Shown piece after piece: positions 33,060 through 41,776 of a stretch of 41,776 nucleotides of DNA. The stretch covers positions 1-41,776 of the forward strand of contig DATLXH010000058.1 in the NCBI GenBank assembly GCA_035576005.1, written 5' to 3'. The notes beneath the pieces were generated by a model that was not told the origin of the DNA, did no database searches, and saw only the letters and a list, made by a program, of their open reading frames with translations. Both the position numbers and the translations under genes were made by a program. The stretch comes from DATLXH01 sp035576005. Lineage in GTDB: Bacteria; Acidobacteriota; Thermoanaerobaculia; Gp7-AA8. The stretch's first letter is position 1, and every line of letters begins with the position of its first letter.

Positions 33060-34583
33060 TTGCGTCACCTTATTGCCGCCGCAGTCATCCTTGTCGCCTT
33101 CCGTTCGAGCCCGCACGCGGCCTATCGTCCGTTCTATGGGCTGCTTCACGGTCACACGAGTTTCTCCGACGGGCGCGGCCACCCCGATGACGCGTTCAAG
33201 GCCGCCAGAGCGGCAGGCCTCGACTTCTTCGCTGTCACCGAGCATAACCACAAGGCCGCGGATGGCAAAGGCGACGCCAAAGATCGCCTGGTCCTCACAC
33301 CTGCACTTTACGAAGAGTTGAAGAAAACAGCAGCGAAGCATACGAAGGATGGGGAGTTCATCGGACTGTATGGTCAGGAGTTCTCTACCATCAGTTCAGG
33401 CAACCACGTCAATCTCATCAACGCCGACGAGCAGTGCACGGTTCCAAATGGCAAATTCAAAATCCTGTATGAAAAATGGCTACCGGAACACCCCGAGACT
33501 GCATTTATCCAGTTCAACCATCCCGGATTCAACGAGGATCGGAGCCCTAAGACGAAGGCGAGCGAGCGGAACAACGACTACGGATTTGACGACTACGATC
33601 AGAACTTTCCCGCCCTCATCGAGGCGAGCGCGCCTTACGTGGCCCTCATTGAGATGATCGTCGGACCGGCATTCAACGAGACGATGGTGAAGCAGCATCA
33701 CGACGCCAAGCACGAACGCGACTATCGTTCATACCTCAACGAAGGCTTTCGAGTGGGTGTTTCGGTCGGCCAAGATAACCATTTCAAGAACTGGGGTGCT
33801 TCGACTGCCGCTCGCGTCGGTGTGTGGGCGAGCACGCTCACGAAGGATGACATTCTCGCAGCACTCAAAGACCGACGGACATTCGCTACCGAAGATGAGA
33901 ACCTGCGCGTGAACTTCTCGGCTAACGGCGTGCCCCTGGGAGGTACGGCTGCCTCGACAGAAGCTGAAACAATGCCACTCGTCATTGCCATCGAAGATCC
34001 GAATGAGCCGAACGCGTCCTACCGTGTGCGACTGTTCTATGACGACGCCGTCGGTGGCGACCTTGCAGAAGTTATCGAGACGATCGACATCGCTGGCGAT
34101 CAAGAGAATCTCACGATCGACCACGCTCCCTCAGTCGGCGGGTACTATTTCGTACGAGTCACCCAGGATCCGGCTGGCGATAACCCGGATGACGCGTGGA
34201 CAAGCCCGATCTGGGTGGGTGAGGCATCAGGCTTGGTCGCCCTCGCCTCTGTCAGCGACGCCGCAGGCGACGACATCGACCAGATCCGGATCGATTGGGA
34301 AGACGCCTTCGACTATATCGGCACCGAGCGTGAGGTCATCGGTACGATCGCGCGGTCTCATAACACGGGAAACATTCTGTTCCTCAACTTCAGCCACGAC
34401 CCATATGAAGGAATGAACGTCGTTATATTCAAGAAGGACTTCACGAAATTTGGTGGTGCGATGGCGCTCGCCAAGCGCCTGACGGGGAAGCGCATCGTAG
34501 TGAAAGGACCGATCAGCACCTACCACGATCGACCGCAGATCGTGCTGGAGAGACCGGATCAGATCATTTCGGTTGAGGAGTAA
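33060..34583 (+). CDS. PHP-domain metallohydrolase (CehA/McbA-like) with C-terminal OB-like domain
   Basis: 507 aa. The TTG at 33060 is chosen because AAGGAGG lies just upstream and a signal peptide follows directly (RHLIAAAVILVAFRSS). The longer frame is non-coding in character. The PHP motif LLHGHTSFSDGRGHPDD (His30, His32) starts the mature protein, followed by LDFFAVTEHNH, FIQFNHPGF and GVSVGQDNHFKNWG, all metal-ligand motifs of the family. The region around 330-395 is beta-rich (LVIAIEDPNEPNAS, YRVRLFYDD). The last 90 residues (VIGTIARSHNTGNILFLNFS, RIVVKGPISTYHDRPQIVLE) match the OB-like domain often attached to exported nucleases and phosphoesterases. Phosphoesterase activity is expected, on an unknown extracytoplasmic substrate. 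Confidence 0.85.
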   Translation: MRHLIAAAVILVAFRSSPHAAYRPFYGLLHGHTSFSDGRGHPDDAFKAARAAGLDFFAVTEHNHKAADGKGDAKDRLVLTPALYEELKKTAAKHTKDGEFIGLYGQEFSTISSGNHVNLINADEQCTVPNGKFKILYEKWLPEHPETAFIQFNHPGFNEDRSPKTKASERNNDYGFDDYDQNFPALIEASAPYVALIEMIVGPAFNETMVKQHHDAKHERDYRSYLNEGFRVGVSVGQDNHFKNWGASTAARVGVWASTLTKDDILAALKDRRTFATEDENLRVNFSANGVPLGGTAASTEAETMPLVIAIEDPNEPNASYRVRLFYDDAVGGDLAEVIETIDIAGDQENLTIDHAPSVGGYYFVRVTQDPAGDNPDDAWTSPIWVGEASGLVALASVSDAAGDDIDQIRIDWEDAFDYIGTEREVIGTIARSHNTGNILFLNFSHDPYEGMNVVIFKKDFTKFGGAMALAKRLTGKRIVVKGPISTYHDRPQIVLERPDQIISVEE

Positions 34584-34831
34584 CGAAACTCTGAATGGCG
34601 ACATGGTAGGAGCTACCGCTACAGAGCGCTTGGGACAACATCAGAAGGTTTGGCACACGCGCGCGCTAACAATCTTGCACGATCGAAATAGTAATAGCGA
34701 TGACGGACCCACTACAGCTCAGGTGAGTCCCTGATCGATGGCATCGCGATGAGTAATCGCGTGCTTTGTATTGCGGGACTCGTGTTATGGGTCCGGTACC
34801 CGGTAAGAGTAGTCACGTCGAGGAGAGAGGC

Positions 34832-37800
34832 ATGTCATACAGGGACAAGGAATCAGCCGAGACCAATCGTATTCTTGTCAAAATGCGACCCTCTACCGCG
34901 TTGCAAGCGGCCGAAGGGTCGCGCGTGGATCTCAGGCCGTTGTACGACACGCGACGAGGGAAGACATTACCGTTCGGGCTCGACGCGACTCCCCAGTGGT
35001 TCGTTGCTGACCTGCAAGAGGGTGCGTCGTCGCCGTGGGATCTCGCGCACGGCCGTGTCGCCGCCCAACTCGGGGTGGCGCCGTCGGACGTCGTGTTTGC
35101 CGAACCCGACATCGTCCATGATGTCTATCACGACACGTCCGAAGAGGAGCAAGACGTCGAGGGCTTCGGGGCGACGGAGATCGTATGTACGGAGAATCCG
35201 CAGGACACCACACGCGGCAAGGCTGGCGGTTCAGACACCTTCGCCTGGCACCTCGGCGATGAGTACACCCAACTCGCCAGTGCGCGGGCCGCAATAGCGT
35301 TTACGGATCCTCTCACACGGATCGCCCACATCGACACTGGTTACTACGACGCACACGTCACGAAGCCAGGGAAACTCCGTGAGGATCTTGCTCGCAACTT
35401 CGCGGAAATCGGAGATCCGCATAGCGCAGAAGATCCGAACGTCGAGCGGCGTTTTCTCGATAACTCCGGACACGGAACCGGGACGCTGAGCATCCTCGCT
35501 GGTGGCGCCGTGCCCGCGTTCGGAGACGCCGTCATGGGCGGCGCGCCAGGAGCAGAGATCGTTCCAATTCGGGTCGCCGATAGCGTCGTCCTGCTCCGCA
35601 CGAGCGCTCTAGCCAGAGCGCTTTCGTACGTAGTCGAGAAAGACTGTGACGTCATCACGATGAGCATGGGCGGGCTGCCATCACAGGCTTGGGCCGAAGC
35701 GGTGGACAAACTCTACGAGGCCGGCATCGCCTTTTGCGCCGCGGGTGGGAATCGCACCCGTCCGCTGCCCCCTAAGGTACTGGTCTACCCGGCACGGTAC
35801 GCGCGTGTGATCGCCGTGACAGGCGTGATGGCGAACCACAGTCCTTACACCGGCTTGGATGGGGCCTTGGAAGGAAGCTTCGGTCCTGACGCGGTCATGA
35901 AGAAAACGCTCGCCGCCTACACGCCGAACATCCCCTGGGCGCGCTACCGCTGCGAAAATATCGTTCGCCTGAACGGCGAGGGTACATCTTCTGCGACGCC
36001 GCAAGTCGCCGCCGCAGTCGCGCTTTGGTTTGAGAAGTACAAGAAGGTTCTCCCGCGCAACTACCAACGCGTCGAAGCTGTCCGTCACGCGCTGTACAGT
36101 ACCGCCAAGCTGAAGGACAAAAAAGGGTATTTCGGCAACGGGGTGATCCAAGCCCGTGCGGCGCTCGACGTGGCGCCACGGCTTAACATGCCGAAGAGCG
36201 AGAAATCGAGGAACTCCTTTGCTTTCCTCCGCCTCCTCACCGGTCTCGGCATCACAGAGCCTACCCCACGTGAGCTGATGTTCAACCTTGAGCTCGCCCA
36301 GCGCTGGATGATGAACGAGAATCTCCAGGAACTGGTTCCAGACCCCGACGACACAACCGAGATCGCCACAGACACGCAGCGCAAATTCATGGAGGCGATC
36401 ATCGAGGACAGTCGGGCGTCTCAGGCGTTACGCAAGCACGTCGAATCGCGGTATCCCGTTGTCGCAGGCGGTCCTGCTCCGCGAAGCCAAGAGGTTCCGG
36501 TCCGCGTAGTACAACCTGAGGTTTCCGAACCAGCCTTCAGGCGGTTGCGCGTGTACGCGGTCGACCCGAGTCTCTCAACGCGCCTGTCGACCGCTGAGAT
36601 GAACGAGGTGACGCTGAACGTCCGCTGGGAAGAGAACGCTAACGAGTATCTCGCGATCGAGGACCACGATGCGTCGGGCGAGCTTCATCCGCCGATCAAC
36701 CTTAACGATCCGGGGCTTCTCGCACAGGATGGCTGGGCTCCCTCCGAGGGCAATCCCCAGTTTCACCAGCAGATGGTCTACGCCGTGGCGATGAAAACGA
36801 TCTCGCACTTCGAGAAGGCACTTGGGCGGCCGGTGCTCTGGCGTCCGAGAAAAAAATCGGAGGATGAATTTGACGATAGTTCGTACGTCGCGCAGCTCGC
36901 CGTTCACCCGCATGCGCTCCGGCAGGCGAACGCCTACTACAGTCCGCAGTTGATTGCATTGATGTTTGGTTACTTCGAAGCGTCCGCAGACACTCCCGGT
37001 GAGCATATGCCGGGAAGTCGGGTGTACACGTGCCTCTCACATGACATCATCGCTCACGAGACAACGCACGCCATCCTCGACGGCATGTACCGACGATTCA
37101 ACGAACCGACGAACTTCGATGTCCTAGCCTTTCATGAAGCCTTCGCAGATATTGTGGCACTCCTTCAACACTTCACGATCCCGGAACTCTTGGAGAATGA
37201 GATCGCAAGGACCCGCGGCGACATTGAAGCGGAATCCATCCTGGGCAGCTTGGCGGTGCAGTTCGGACGTGCGATGGGAGGACGCGGAGCGCTCCGCGAC
37301 GCCATCGGGAGGATGGAGGACGGTGTCTGGAAGCGTTTTGCACCCGATCCAGCCGACCTAACGAAGCGGCTCACTCCGCACACACGCGGGGCTGTGCTCG
37401 TCGCGGCGGTCTTCGACGCGTTCGCGGCCATCTATAAGTCTCGGATCGCCGATCTGCTCCGTATCTACACCGGCGGCACGGGTGTGCTGCCCCTCGGGGC
37501 GATCCACCCCGACCTGGTGAAGCGGCTCGCAAGCGAGGCGGCGAAGTCAGCCGATCACGTTCTCACGATGTGCATACGGGCGTTAGATTACCTCCCCCCG
37601 GTCGATGTGACATTCTTCGAGTATCTGCGAGCCCTCATCACAGCCGATTTCGACATCACCCGAGACGATCGCCACAACTATCGAGTGGCCTTCGTGGAGG
37701 CTTTCCGGCGACGAGCGATTTATCCCCAAAACCTCCATACACCCACCCCTGACACACCGCGTACGCTTTCCGTGGATACGTTGCGCTGGCAAGGACGAGT

Positions 37801-38344
37801 CAATCTTGCGAAGTTCAGCGAGCAATACAAGTCGATCATCAAGGGGCTGCAAAAGTATGCGGACGATACGATTTACCTCAACGACCGAGAGAATCTATTT
37901 CGTAAGACACGAGACCAGCGGCAGACGCTCCATAGGCAGCTGAAAGACGTCTTTCAATCGTCGCCTGACTTTGCAGATGAGCTCGGTCTGGACCTCCGCA
38001 CGCCCGAAGACTCGTTCGAGGTACACGAGCTGCGTCACGCTATGCGTTTCACGGCGGACGGAAGGTACATCCCGCAGGTGATCGTGATGCTGACTCAATC
38101 GAAATGGGTCGAAGCGGCTGGTGCAAGTGGATACTTCCGCGGAGGCTCGACACTCATTGTCGATTTGTCTGTTCCCGAGGTGCGGTATCGAGTTGTCAAA
38201 GATATTAAGAGCACCAGCCGGCAAACGCGGACGACTGCGTTCGTTCAGAACGCCACTGCGGATCCGTTGCGTGCGATCGTCTTTGGAGCTGATGGGAAGG
38301 AACCGTTCGCCGTGCTCCATGCGTTAGCGGAGGAAGGGTTGTAA
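34832..38344 (+). CDS. S8 subtilase fused to gluzincin metallopeptidase (1170 aa)
   Basis: Start ATG 34832 after GAGGAGAGAGGC; no signal peptide. Residues about 160-440 are a subtilase: Asp168 (IAHIDTG), His214 (NSGHGTGTLS), Asn307 (AAGGN) and Ser386 (GEGTSSATPQVAAAV). From about 560 to 950 there is an M4-like gluzincin domain: HDIIAHETTHAILDGM gives HExxH at 742-746, and FHEAFADIVAL supplies the third-ligand Glu769. The last 200 residues (VNLAKFSEQYKSIIKG, RYIPQVIVMLTQ) form an unrecognised tail. Both active sites look complete, so this is one chain with a serine and a zinc protease. It is followed after 207 bases by an M6 protease. The role is unknown; lack of a signal peptide argues for cytosolic action or unusual export. 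Confidence 0.88.
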   Translation: MSYRDKESAETNRILVKMRPSTALQAAEGSRVDLRPLYDTRRGKTLPFGLDATPQWFVADLQEGASSPWDLAHGRVAAQLGVAPSDVVFAEPDIVHDVYHDTSEEEQDVEGFGATEIVCTENPQDTTRGKAGGSDTFAWHLGDEYTQLASARAAIAFTDPLTRIAHIDTGYYDAHVTKPGKLREDLARNFAEIGDPHSAEDPNVERRFLDNSGHGTGTLSILAGGAVPAFGDAVMGGAPGAEIVPIRVADSVVLLRTSALARALSYVVEKDCDVITMSMGGLPSQAWAEAVDKLYEAGIAFCAAGGNRTRPLPPKVLVYPARYARVIAVTGVMANHSPYTGLDGALEGSFGPDAVMKKTLAAYTPNIPWARYRCENIVRLNGEGTSSATPQVAAAVALWFEKYKKVLPRNYQRVEAVRHALYSTAKLKDKKGYFGNGVIQARAALDVAPRLNMPKSEKSRNSFAFLRLLTGLGITEPTPRELMFNLELAQRWMMNENLQELVPDPDDTTEIATDTQRKFMEAIIEDSRASQALRKHVESRYPVVAGGPAPRSQEVPVRVVQPEVSEPAFRRLRVYAVDPSLSTRLSTAEMNEVTLNVRWEENANEYLAIEDHDASGELHPPINLNDPGLLAQDGWAPSEGNPQFHQQMVYAVAMKTISHFEKALGRPVLWRPRKKSEDEFDDSSYVAQLAVHPHALRQANAYYSPQLIALMFGYFEASADTPGEHMPGSRVYTCLSHDIIAHETTHAILDGMYRRFNEPTNFDVLAFHEAFADIVALLQHFTIPELLENEIARTRGDIEAESILGSLAVQFGRAMGGRGALRDAIGRMEDGVWKRFAPDPADLTKRLTPHTRGAVLVAAVFDAFAAIYKSRIADLLRIYTGGTGVLPLGAIHPDLVKRLASEAAKSADHVLTMCIRALDYLPPVDVTFFEYLRALITADFDITRDDRHNYRVAFVEAFRRRAIYPQNLHTPTPDTPRTLSVDTLRWQGRVNLAKFSEQYKSIIKGLQKYADDTIYLNDRENLFRKTRDQRQTLHRQLKDVFQSSPDFADELGLDLRTPEDSFEVHELRHAMRFTADGRYIPQVIVMLTQSKWVEAAGASGYFRGGSTLIVDLSVPEVRYRVVKDIKSTSRQTRTTAFVQNATADPLRAIVFGADGKEPFAVLHALAEEGL

Positions 38345-38551
38345 CGGAGTTTTGAGACCGCTAACAAACACTCAGAGGTGTGACCAACAGGGGGCACTCT
38401 ATCAACGTAAGACGTGAGACCCTCCGGTAGTGCCCTCGGAATCAACAGATCGTAAGCAGAGAAGTTCGGAACCAACAAAATTCTGTGGCTAGTAGGCGAC
38501 CTGATCCTAATTGGTCGGAAATTCGGAGTCGGTACCAAGGACGGAGGAAAT

Positions 38552-40012
38552 ATGACGAACGTACAGAAATTGACAATGCGTCCTCACTCAATGGATTCAC
38601 TCTGCCGAGTGGCACCCCACCCAGAAGTTGCCGCCATGCTTCGCGCAGAGCTGAACACACTGCGGGCCAGCGCGGGCGAGTCCACTGCCGCCGCATCACT
38701 ATCGCTGCACAAGCCGAAGATATTGGGTTTCGACGACGGCACCATCCTACCCCCTGAGGATTTCGAGCTCGGCACCTCATCGGCAATCATGGGGGCAGCC
38801 GCCGCAAGTCGCGCACCACTTCGAGGCGACCTCCGGGTGATCGTCGTGCTCGTGCAGTTTCCAGATGCTCAGATCACCCGTTCCAAATCGGAATTTGAGA
38901 CGCTCTTCTTCACCGCCGGCACGAACAGCGTCGCTGACTTCTTCTCCGAAGCTTCCGGCGGATTAGTCAGCATCAAAGGGGAAATCGTAGGTCCGTACAC
39001 CCTTCCCCGAAACCTGTCGGAATACGCCAACAACAGCTCCGGCACCGGACGCATCGCTCCCAATGCACAAACAATGGCTTTCGACGCGGCGACCGCAGCG
39101 ATGGCGGAAGTTGATCAATCCCTCGACAATGACGGCAATGGATTGGTCGATGCGTTCATCGTCGTCCACGCTGGTCGAGCTGCAGAGGAAACGAACAACA
39201 AGAGCGACATCTGGTCCCATAAGTGGGTTCTACCGACTGGTGCGATTTCCGCCCCCGACGGCACCAGGATCTATGCCTACCTGACGGTGCCGGAGGACGC
39301 ACGCGTTGGTGTATGCGCGCACGAGCTCGGTCATCTAGTTTTCGGCTGGCCTGACCTCTATGACACCGACGGCTCCTCCGAAGGAGTCGGGAATTGGTGC
39401 CTCATGGGCGGGGGAAGCTGGAACGGAGCGGGTGTAGAAGCCTTTCGCCCCGGTGACGTACCCTCTCAACCGTCCGCCTGGTGCAAGGCAACACAGGGGT
39501 GGGTTGACGTCGTGGTTCAGAAACGCAATGCACAGGTTACGATTTCTGACGTCGGCAAGAGCCGTACGATTTACCGGATGTGGAAGGACGGAACCATGGC
39601 GTCCGAGTACTTCCTCGTGGAGAATCGTCAGAGAGAGGGCTTTGACCGAGGCCTGCCGAGCTCCGGCCTGCTGATATGGCACATCGATGACTCCATCACG
39701 TCCAATACCAACGACAGCCATTACAAGGTTGCGTTGCTGCAGGCCGACGGACGACGGGATCTCGAACGCGCGGCCAACCGTGGCGACGCCGGAGATCCTT
39801 ATCCCGATAACTCTCGAAACAGTAACTTCGACGCAGAGTCCAACCCATCTTCGAGGTCATATTCTGGGATGGCAACGTCAGTGGCAGTGACCGCCATCCC
39901 CGCTTCCTCTCGAGACATGTCAGTAAGGCTCTCTGTCACACCTGACTCAACAGCGCGGCGGCGGACGGTTACTCGCAAAGATAAGCCAACCAGGGAGGGC
40001 TCGCTAACATAG
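38552..40012 (+). CDS. M6-family (immune inhibitor A-like) metalloprotease
   Basis: 486 aa from ATG 38552 with GGAGG upstream. The zinc site is CAHELGHLVFGWPDLYD (HELGH at 257-261, Asp downstream), the M6 hallmark, preceded by DGNGLVDAFIVVHAG and followed by GVGNWCLMGGGSWNG, the Met-turn region typical of the family. SGLLIWHIDDSI and YKVALLQADG complete the domain. Usual members are secreted through a signal peptide, but this one begins MTNVQKLTMRPHSMDSLCRV with none visible. An N-terminal pro-region of about 95 residues precedes the catalytic part (RVIVVLVQFPDAQ). It lies in the protease island directly downstream of the S8-gluzincin fusion. Confidence 0.9.
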   Translation: MTNVQKLTMRPHSMDSLCRVAPHPEVAAMLRAELNTLRASAGESTAAASLSLHKPKILGFDDGTILPPEDFELGTSSAIMGAAAASRAPLRGDLRVIVVLVQFPDAQITRSKSEFETLFFTAGTNSVADFFSEASGGLVSIKGEIVGPYTLPRNLSEYANNSSGTGRIAPNAQTMAFDAATAAMAEVDQSLDNDGNGLVDAFIVVHAGRAAEETNNKSDIWSHKWVLPTGAISAPDGTRIYAYLTVPEDARVGVCAHELGHLVFGWPDLYDTDGSSEGVGNWCLMGGGSWNGAGVEAFRPGDVPSQPSAWCKATQGWVDVVVQKRNAQVTISDVGKSRTIYRMWKDGTMASEYFLVENRQREGFDRGLPSSGLLIWHIDDSITSNTNDSHYKVALLQADGRRDLERAANRGDAGDPYPDNSRNSNFDAESNPSSRSYSGMATSVAVTAIPASSRDMSVRLSVTPDSTARRRTVTRKDKPTREGSLT

Positions 40013-40082
40013 TGCCCTCTCACCGCATCAGCAGCCCTGGTACTTAAATTTTCCGAGATCATTCCGCGGCGACTACCGAGAT

Positions 40083-40385
40083 ATGGTGCAAAGCATCGAA
40101 AACTGGTCTGAACTGTGTGGAAAAGTGCGGAAAATTACCGTCGATCCGCACAGGGTTGGTTTCCGGCGCATCTGGCTCGACGTAGAAAGAGTAAAGCCGG
40201 TCGAGAGCTTTCCGCCGGCTGTGGCTTTTTCATTAGGAAGCGTTGTCGACATCTCCGTCGCTGTCGATACGGTCAATGTGATAGGCCTTGAAGCTGGGAA
40301 TGACGTCGAGCTACAGGTTCGATCCACGTCTACCGGATTGTTCGCTCACCCTGACCATGTACGTGTGACCGGACACCCCAAGTAA
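40083..40385 (+). CDS. Hypothetical 100 aa protein downstream of the M6 protease
   Basis: A plausible small gene: MVQSIENWSELCGKVRKITV, VGFRRIWLDVERVKPVESF, GSVVDISVAVDTVNVIGLEA and DHVRVTGHPK. The hydrophobic/polar alternation indicates an all-beta domain without signal or membrane helix. It starts 70 bases after the protease stop on the same strand; there is no clear Shine-Dalgarno. It may be an inhibitor or accessory protein of the protease by position, but I have no family evidence. Confidence 0.55.
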   Translation: MVQSIENWSELCGKVRKITVDPHRVGFRRIWLDVERVKPVESFPPAVAFSLGSVVDISVAVDTVNVIGLEAGNDVELQVRSTSTGLFAHPDHVRVTGHPK

Positions 40386-41193
40386 CCGTTGATCTCAAAA
40401 GGCAAAAAGATTGTGTCCGCTCTGGCGACGCGTTCAGCCGCTTTGGGCATCGACCCGTCGACTCTCAGGCGGACGAAGTCCGATCGGACAGGAAATCGTT
40501 CAGTAAGGACAATTGATCGGCAGTCTAAAACCAGGAACATCGCGTAGACTTTATGATTCATTTCGCAATCAGCCACCGAGTCGAGAACAGCAGCCATGAC
40601 GGATCGGGCGATGATGGTCGGATTCTCGGAGTTTACATGACGTCAAAGCTGGTGCTCCTCGCTGCGATGCTGTCGGTGTCTTTGCACAGGGAGGTACGGA
40701 TACCCGTGCCATTCAGGGGTGTCTTCTCCCTTCCCGAACTGTCGCCTCCCGCCTCGCCATAACCATCGCGATCCACCGCCGACGTGCACACGACCGTAGC
40801 GCAGAAGAGCGGGAGGTGCGCCTATCCGCCACCGAAGCCGTGCGTACCCGGCGTCTCGATTTGTATTTTGCTCAAAACGCGGTGGCCCTCTCTCGGCTCG
40901 ATCCGTCCATCACATAGTTGCTAAGGCCGGCGAGCCAAGGTGCTCGTCACGCCCATCCTTGGTTAAATCAGGTTGTCCCCGAAGGTAGCATCACCTTCAC
41001 ACGAAGAAAGCAGAGCTCGTCAGCGCGCGCATGTCACGGGCCGAGAAGGTTGATCTCCTTAGCCGGCCTTATCACCAGCGCTTTGGGGAGTAGGCCGCTC
41101 AGCGGGATGAGCTCCCAGCTCGCGATGGGGCGGTTGGTTGCGGGTCTGGGCGACGGGCTACCTGTCAAACTCGTCCTCGAGCAACTTCGATAG
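40386..41193. other. Degraded, gene-poor region
   Basis: About 800 bases without a supportable gene. Near 40410-40520 the plus strand reads SALATRSAALGIDPSTLRR, similar to a helix-turn-helix but without a complete ORF or start. The rest shows short frames of low coding character and is probably decayed mobile-element DNA. Confidence 0.4.
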
Positions 41194-41277
41194 CGAGTCT
41201 ACCTCGCAGTCGTACTCGATGTGTGGAGTCGCAAGATCGTTGGATGGGCGATCTCTTCCGAGCTGCGTTCCCGTCTA
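41194..41277 (+). pseudogene. IS3-family transposase fragment
   Basis: A 28-codon stretch reads RVYLAVVLDVWSRKIVGWAI followed by SSELRSRL. This is the first catalytic strand (with the first Asp) of the IS3 OrfB/rve integrase core. The rest of the gene is missing on both sides and a stop precedes it. It is a relic of an older insertion just upstream of the ABC-3C-like gene. Confidence 0.7.
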
Positions 41278-41373
41278 GGCCCGATGACGGGACTTTTACC
41301 CCGGCGTTAGCACTCGTGTCTCGAGTGTGCCAAGGTTTTCGGCGCGCAAGGGGGTACACTCTCGACGCCGAGC

Positions 41374-41667
41374 ATGGCCCTCGACTACCTTTCCAGATCA
41401 TTTTACTCGCTGCAGTTGTCGCGCGTGTACCAGGAGCGGCGGGCTACGGAGTTCCAGTCGTTCTTCGAGAGGGTCATGTCTTTGCGCTACGCTTCTGATT
41501 TTGTTCCTGTCGCTCCGTGGGGCGCCAAGGGCGACATGAAGAACGACGGCTATCTCAAGACGGAACGGAAGCTGTTCGCGGTTTACGCGCCCCGTGAGTT
41601 GAAGCTCAGCCCAACAAAGGCCAAGGTCACTAAGGATGACGATGTCCCGACTGTAGTTGAAATTTGA
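41374..41667 (+). pseudogene. ABC-3C-system-like protein, truncated by the IS256 insertion
   Basis: Starts at ATG 41374. The first 88 codons are native: MALDYLSRSFYSLQLSRVYQ, then TEFQSFFERVMSLRY and PWGAKGDMKNDGYLK with ERKLFAVYAPREL. The motif GDxKxDGY plus FxVYAP recalls the N-terminal domain of ABC-three-component conflict proteins, probably a nuclease-like fold; I recall this from pattern and cannot verify it. At 41638 the IS256 element begins and supplies the last nine codons and the stop (DVPTVVEI). The gene is therefore disrupted in this genome. A TACACT hexamer about 20 bases before the ATG may belong to its promoter. Confidence 0.55.
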
Positions 41668-41776
41668 AGTGGCGGTTCCCTCGACCGGATTTAGGATCCG
41701 GGTGGGAACAAAAAGGAGAACCGCCATGAAGAAAGCGTATCAGAAGCAGCGGCAGCAACGGACAAAGAGAACGAAG
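41638..41776 (+). mobile_element. IS256-family insertion sequence, right copy (partial)
   Basis: Identical to the reverse complement of 1137-1275 except for one base (T against G in the tip region at 41666). The tip begins GACGATGTCCCGAC. It disrupts the ABC-3C-like gene and runs off the contig. Confidence 0.9.
41726..41776 (+). CDS. IS256-family transposase, N-terminal 17 codons
   Basis: Begins MKKAYQKQRQQRTKRTK after AAAAGGAGAACCGCC, identical to the left copy, and is cut by the contig end. See the left copy for the family assignment. Confidence 0.85.
   Translation, partial: MKKAYQKQRQQRTKRTK

Noticed and set aside
1..41776. CRISPR array
   Set aside because: No regularly spaced identical repeats of 25-40 bases were seen; the only short tandem pattern is the graspetide core repeat.

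Overview
The window looks like one contig from an uncultured, GC-rich bacterium. Secreted IPT/TIG-type and subtilase proteins and protease-rich accessory DNA would fit Acidobacteriota or a relative, but this is only an impression; there is no rRNA or housekeeping marker. Both ends lie inside inverted copies of the same IS256-family element (left <1-1275, right 41638->41776). The contig therefore probably breaks at a repeat, and the two ends need not be a real composite transposon.

Layout. (1) 1.4-3.4 kb: a three-gene operon with a multi-core graspetide (omega-ester peptide) precursor, its ATP-grasp ligase, and a membrane protein with a collagen-like Gly-X-Y tail. (2) 3.4-7.0 kb: debris and small accessory genes: a tyrosine-recombinase remnant, an unknown ORF, a six-helix membrane protein, and a 5'-degraded Rhs/YD-repeat gene followed by a small membrane protein that may be its partner. 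(3) 7.0-19.8 kb: an integrative/mobilizable element. A minus-strand operon (unknown 166 aa protein, methyltransferase-SNF2 helicase fusion, DUF2958 protein, XRE regulator, 63 aa protein, RadC) faces a plus-strand block (two paralogous HTH proteins, a winged-helix protein, a VirD4/TraG-like ATPase, a tyrosine recombinase). A replication-relaxation-type protein runs antisense between them. A second recombinase lies tail-to-tail with the first and next to a 3' fragment of tRNA-Asp, the probable att site. (4) 19.8-21.8 kb: an insertion hotspot with tRNA-Lys-like arms and strong hairpins.

(5) 21.8-26.1 kb, minus strand: a hypothetical protein, a secreted IPT/TIG protein and a secreted subtilase. 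(6) 26.7-30.7 kb, plus strand: a small two-helix membrane protein (frameshifted), a 39-codon ORF with a strong ribosome binding site, a subtilase without signal peptide, and a coupled metallo-beta-lactamase-fold protein. This is the best candidate for an undescribed conflict (defence) module. (7) 31.2-40.4 kb: a frameshifted protein-glutaminase homologue, a PHP-domain hydrolase with a C-terminal OB-like domain, an S8 subtilase fused to a gluzincin metallopeptidase (1170 aa), an M6 metalloprotease and a 100 aa protein. (8) 41.2-41.8 kb: an IS3 transposase scrap, then a gene resembling ABC-three-component (ABC-3C) conflict proteins that the right IS256 copy cuts after about 88 codons.

Overall this is accessory DNA: one RiPP cluster, one mobile element, and an island with three subtilases, two metalloprotease domains and a glutaminase. 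Several genes are broken by frameshift or insertion.
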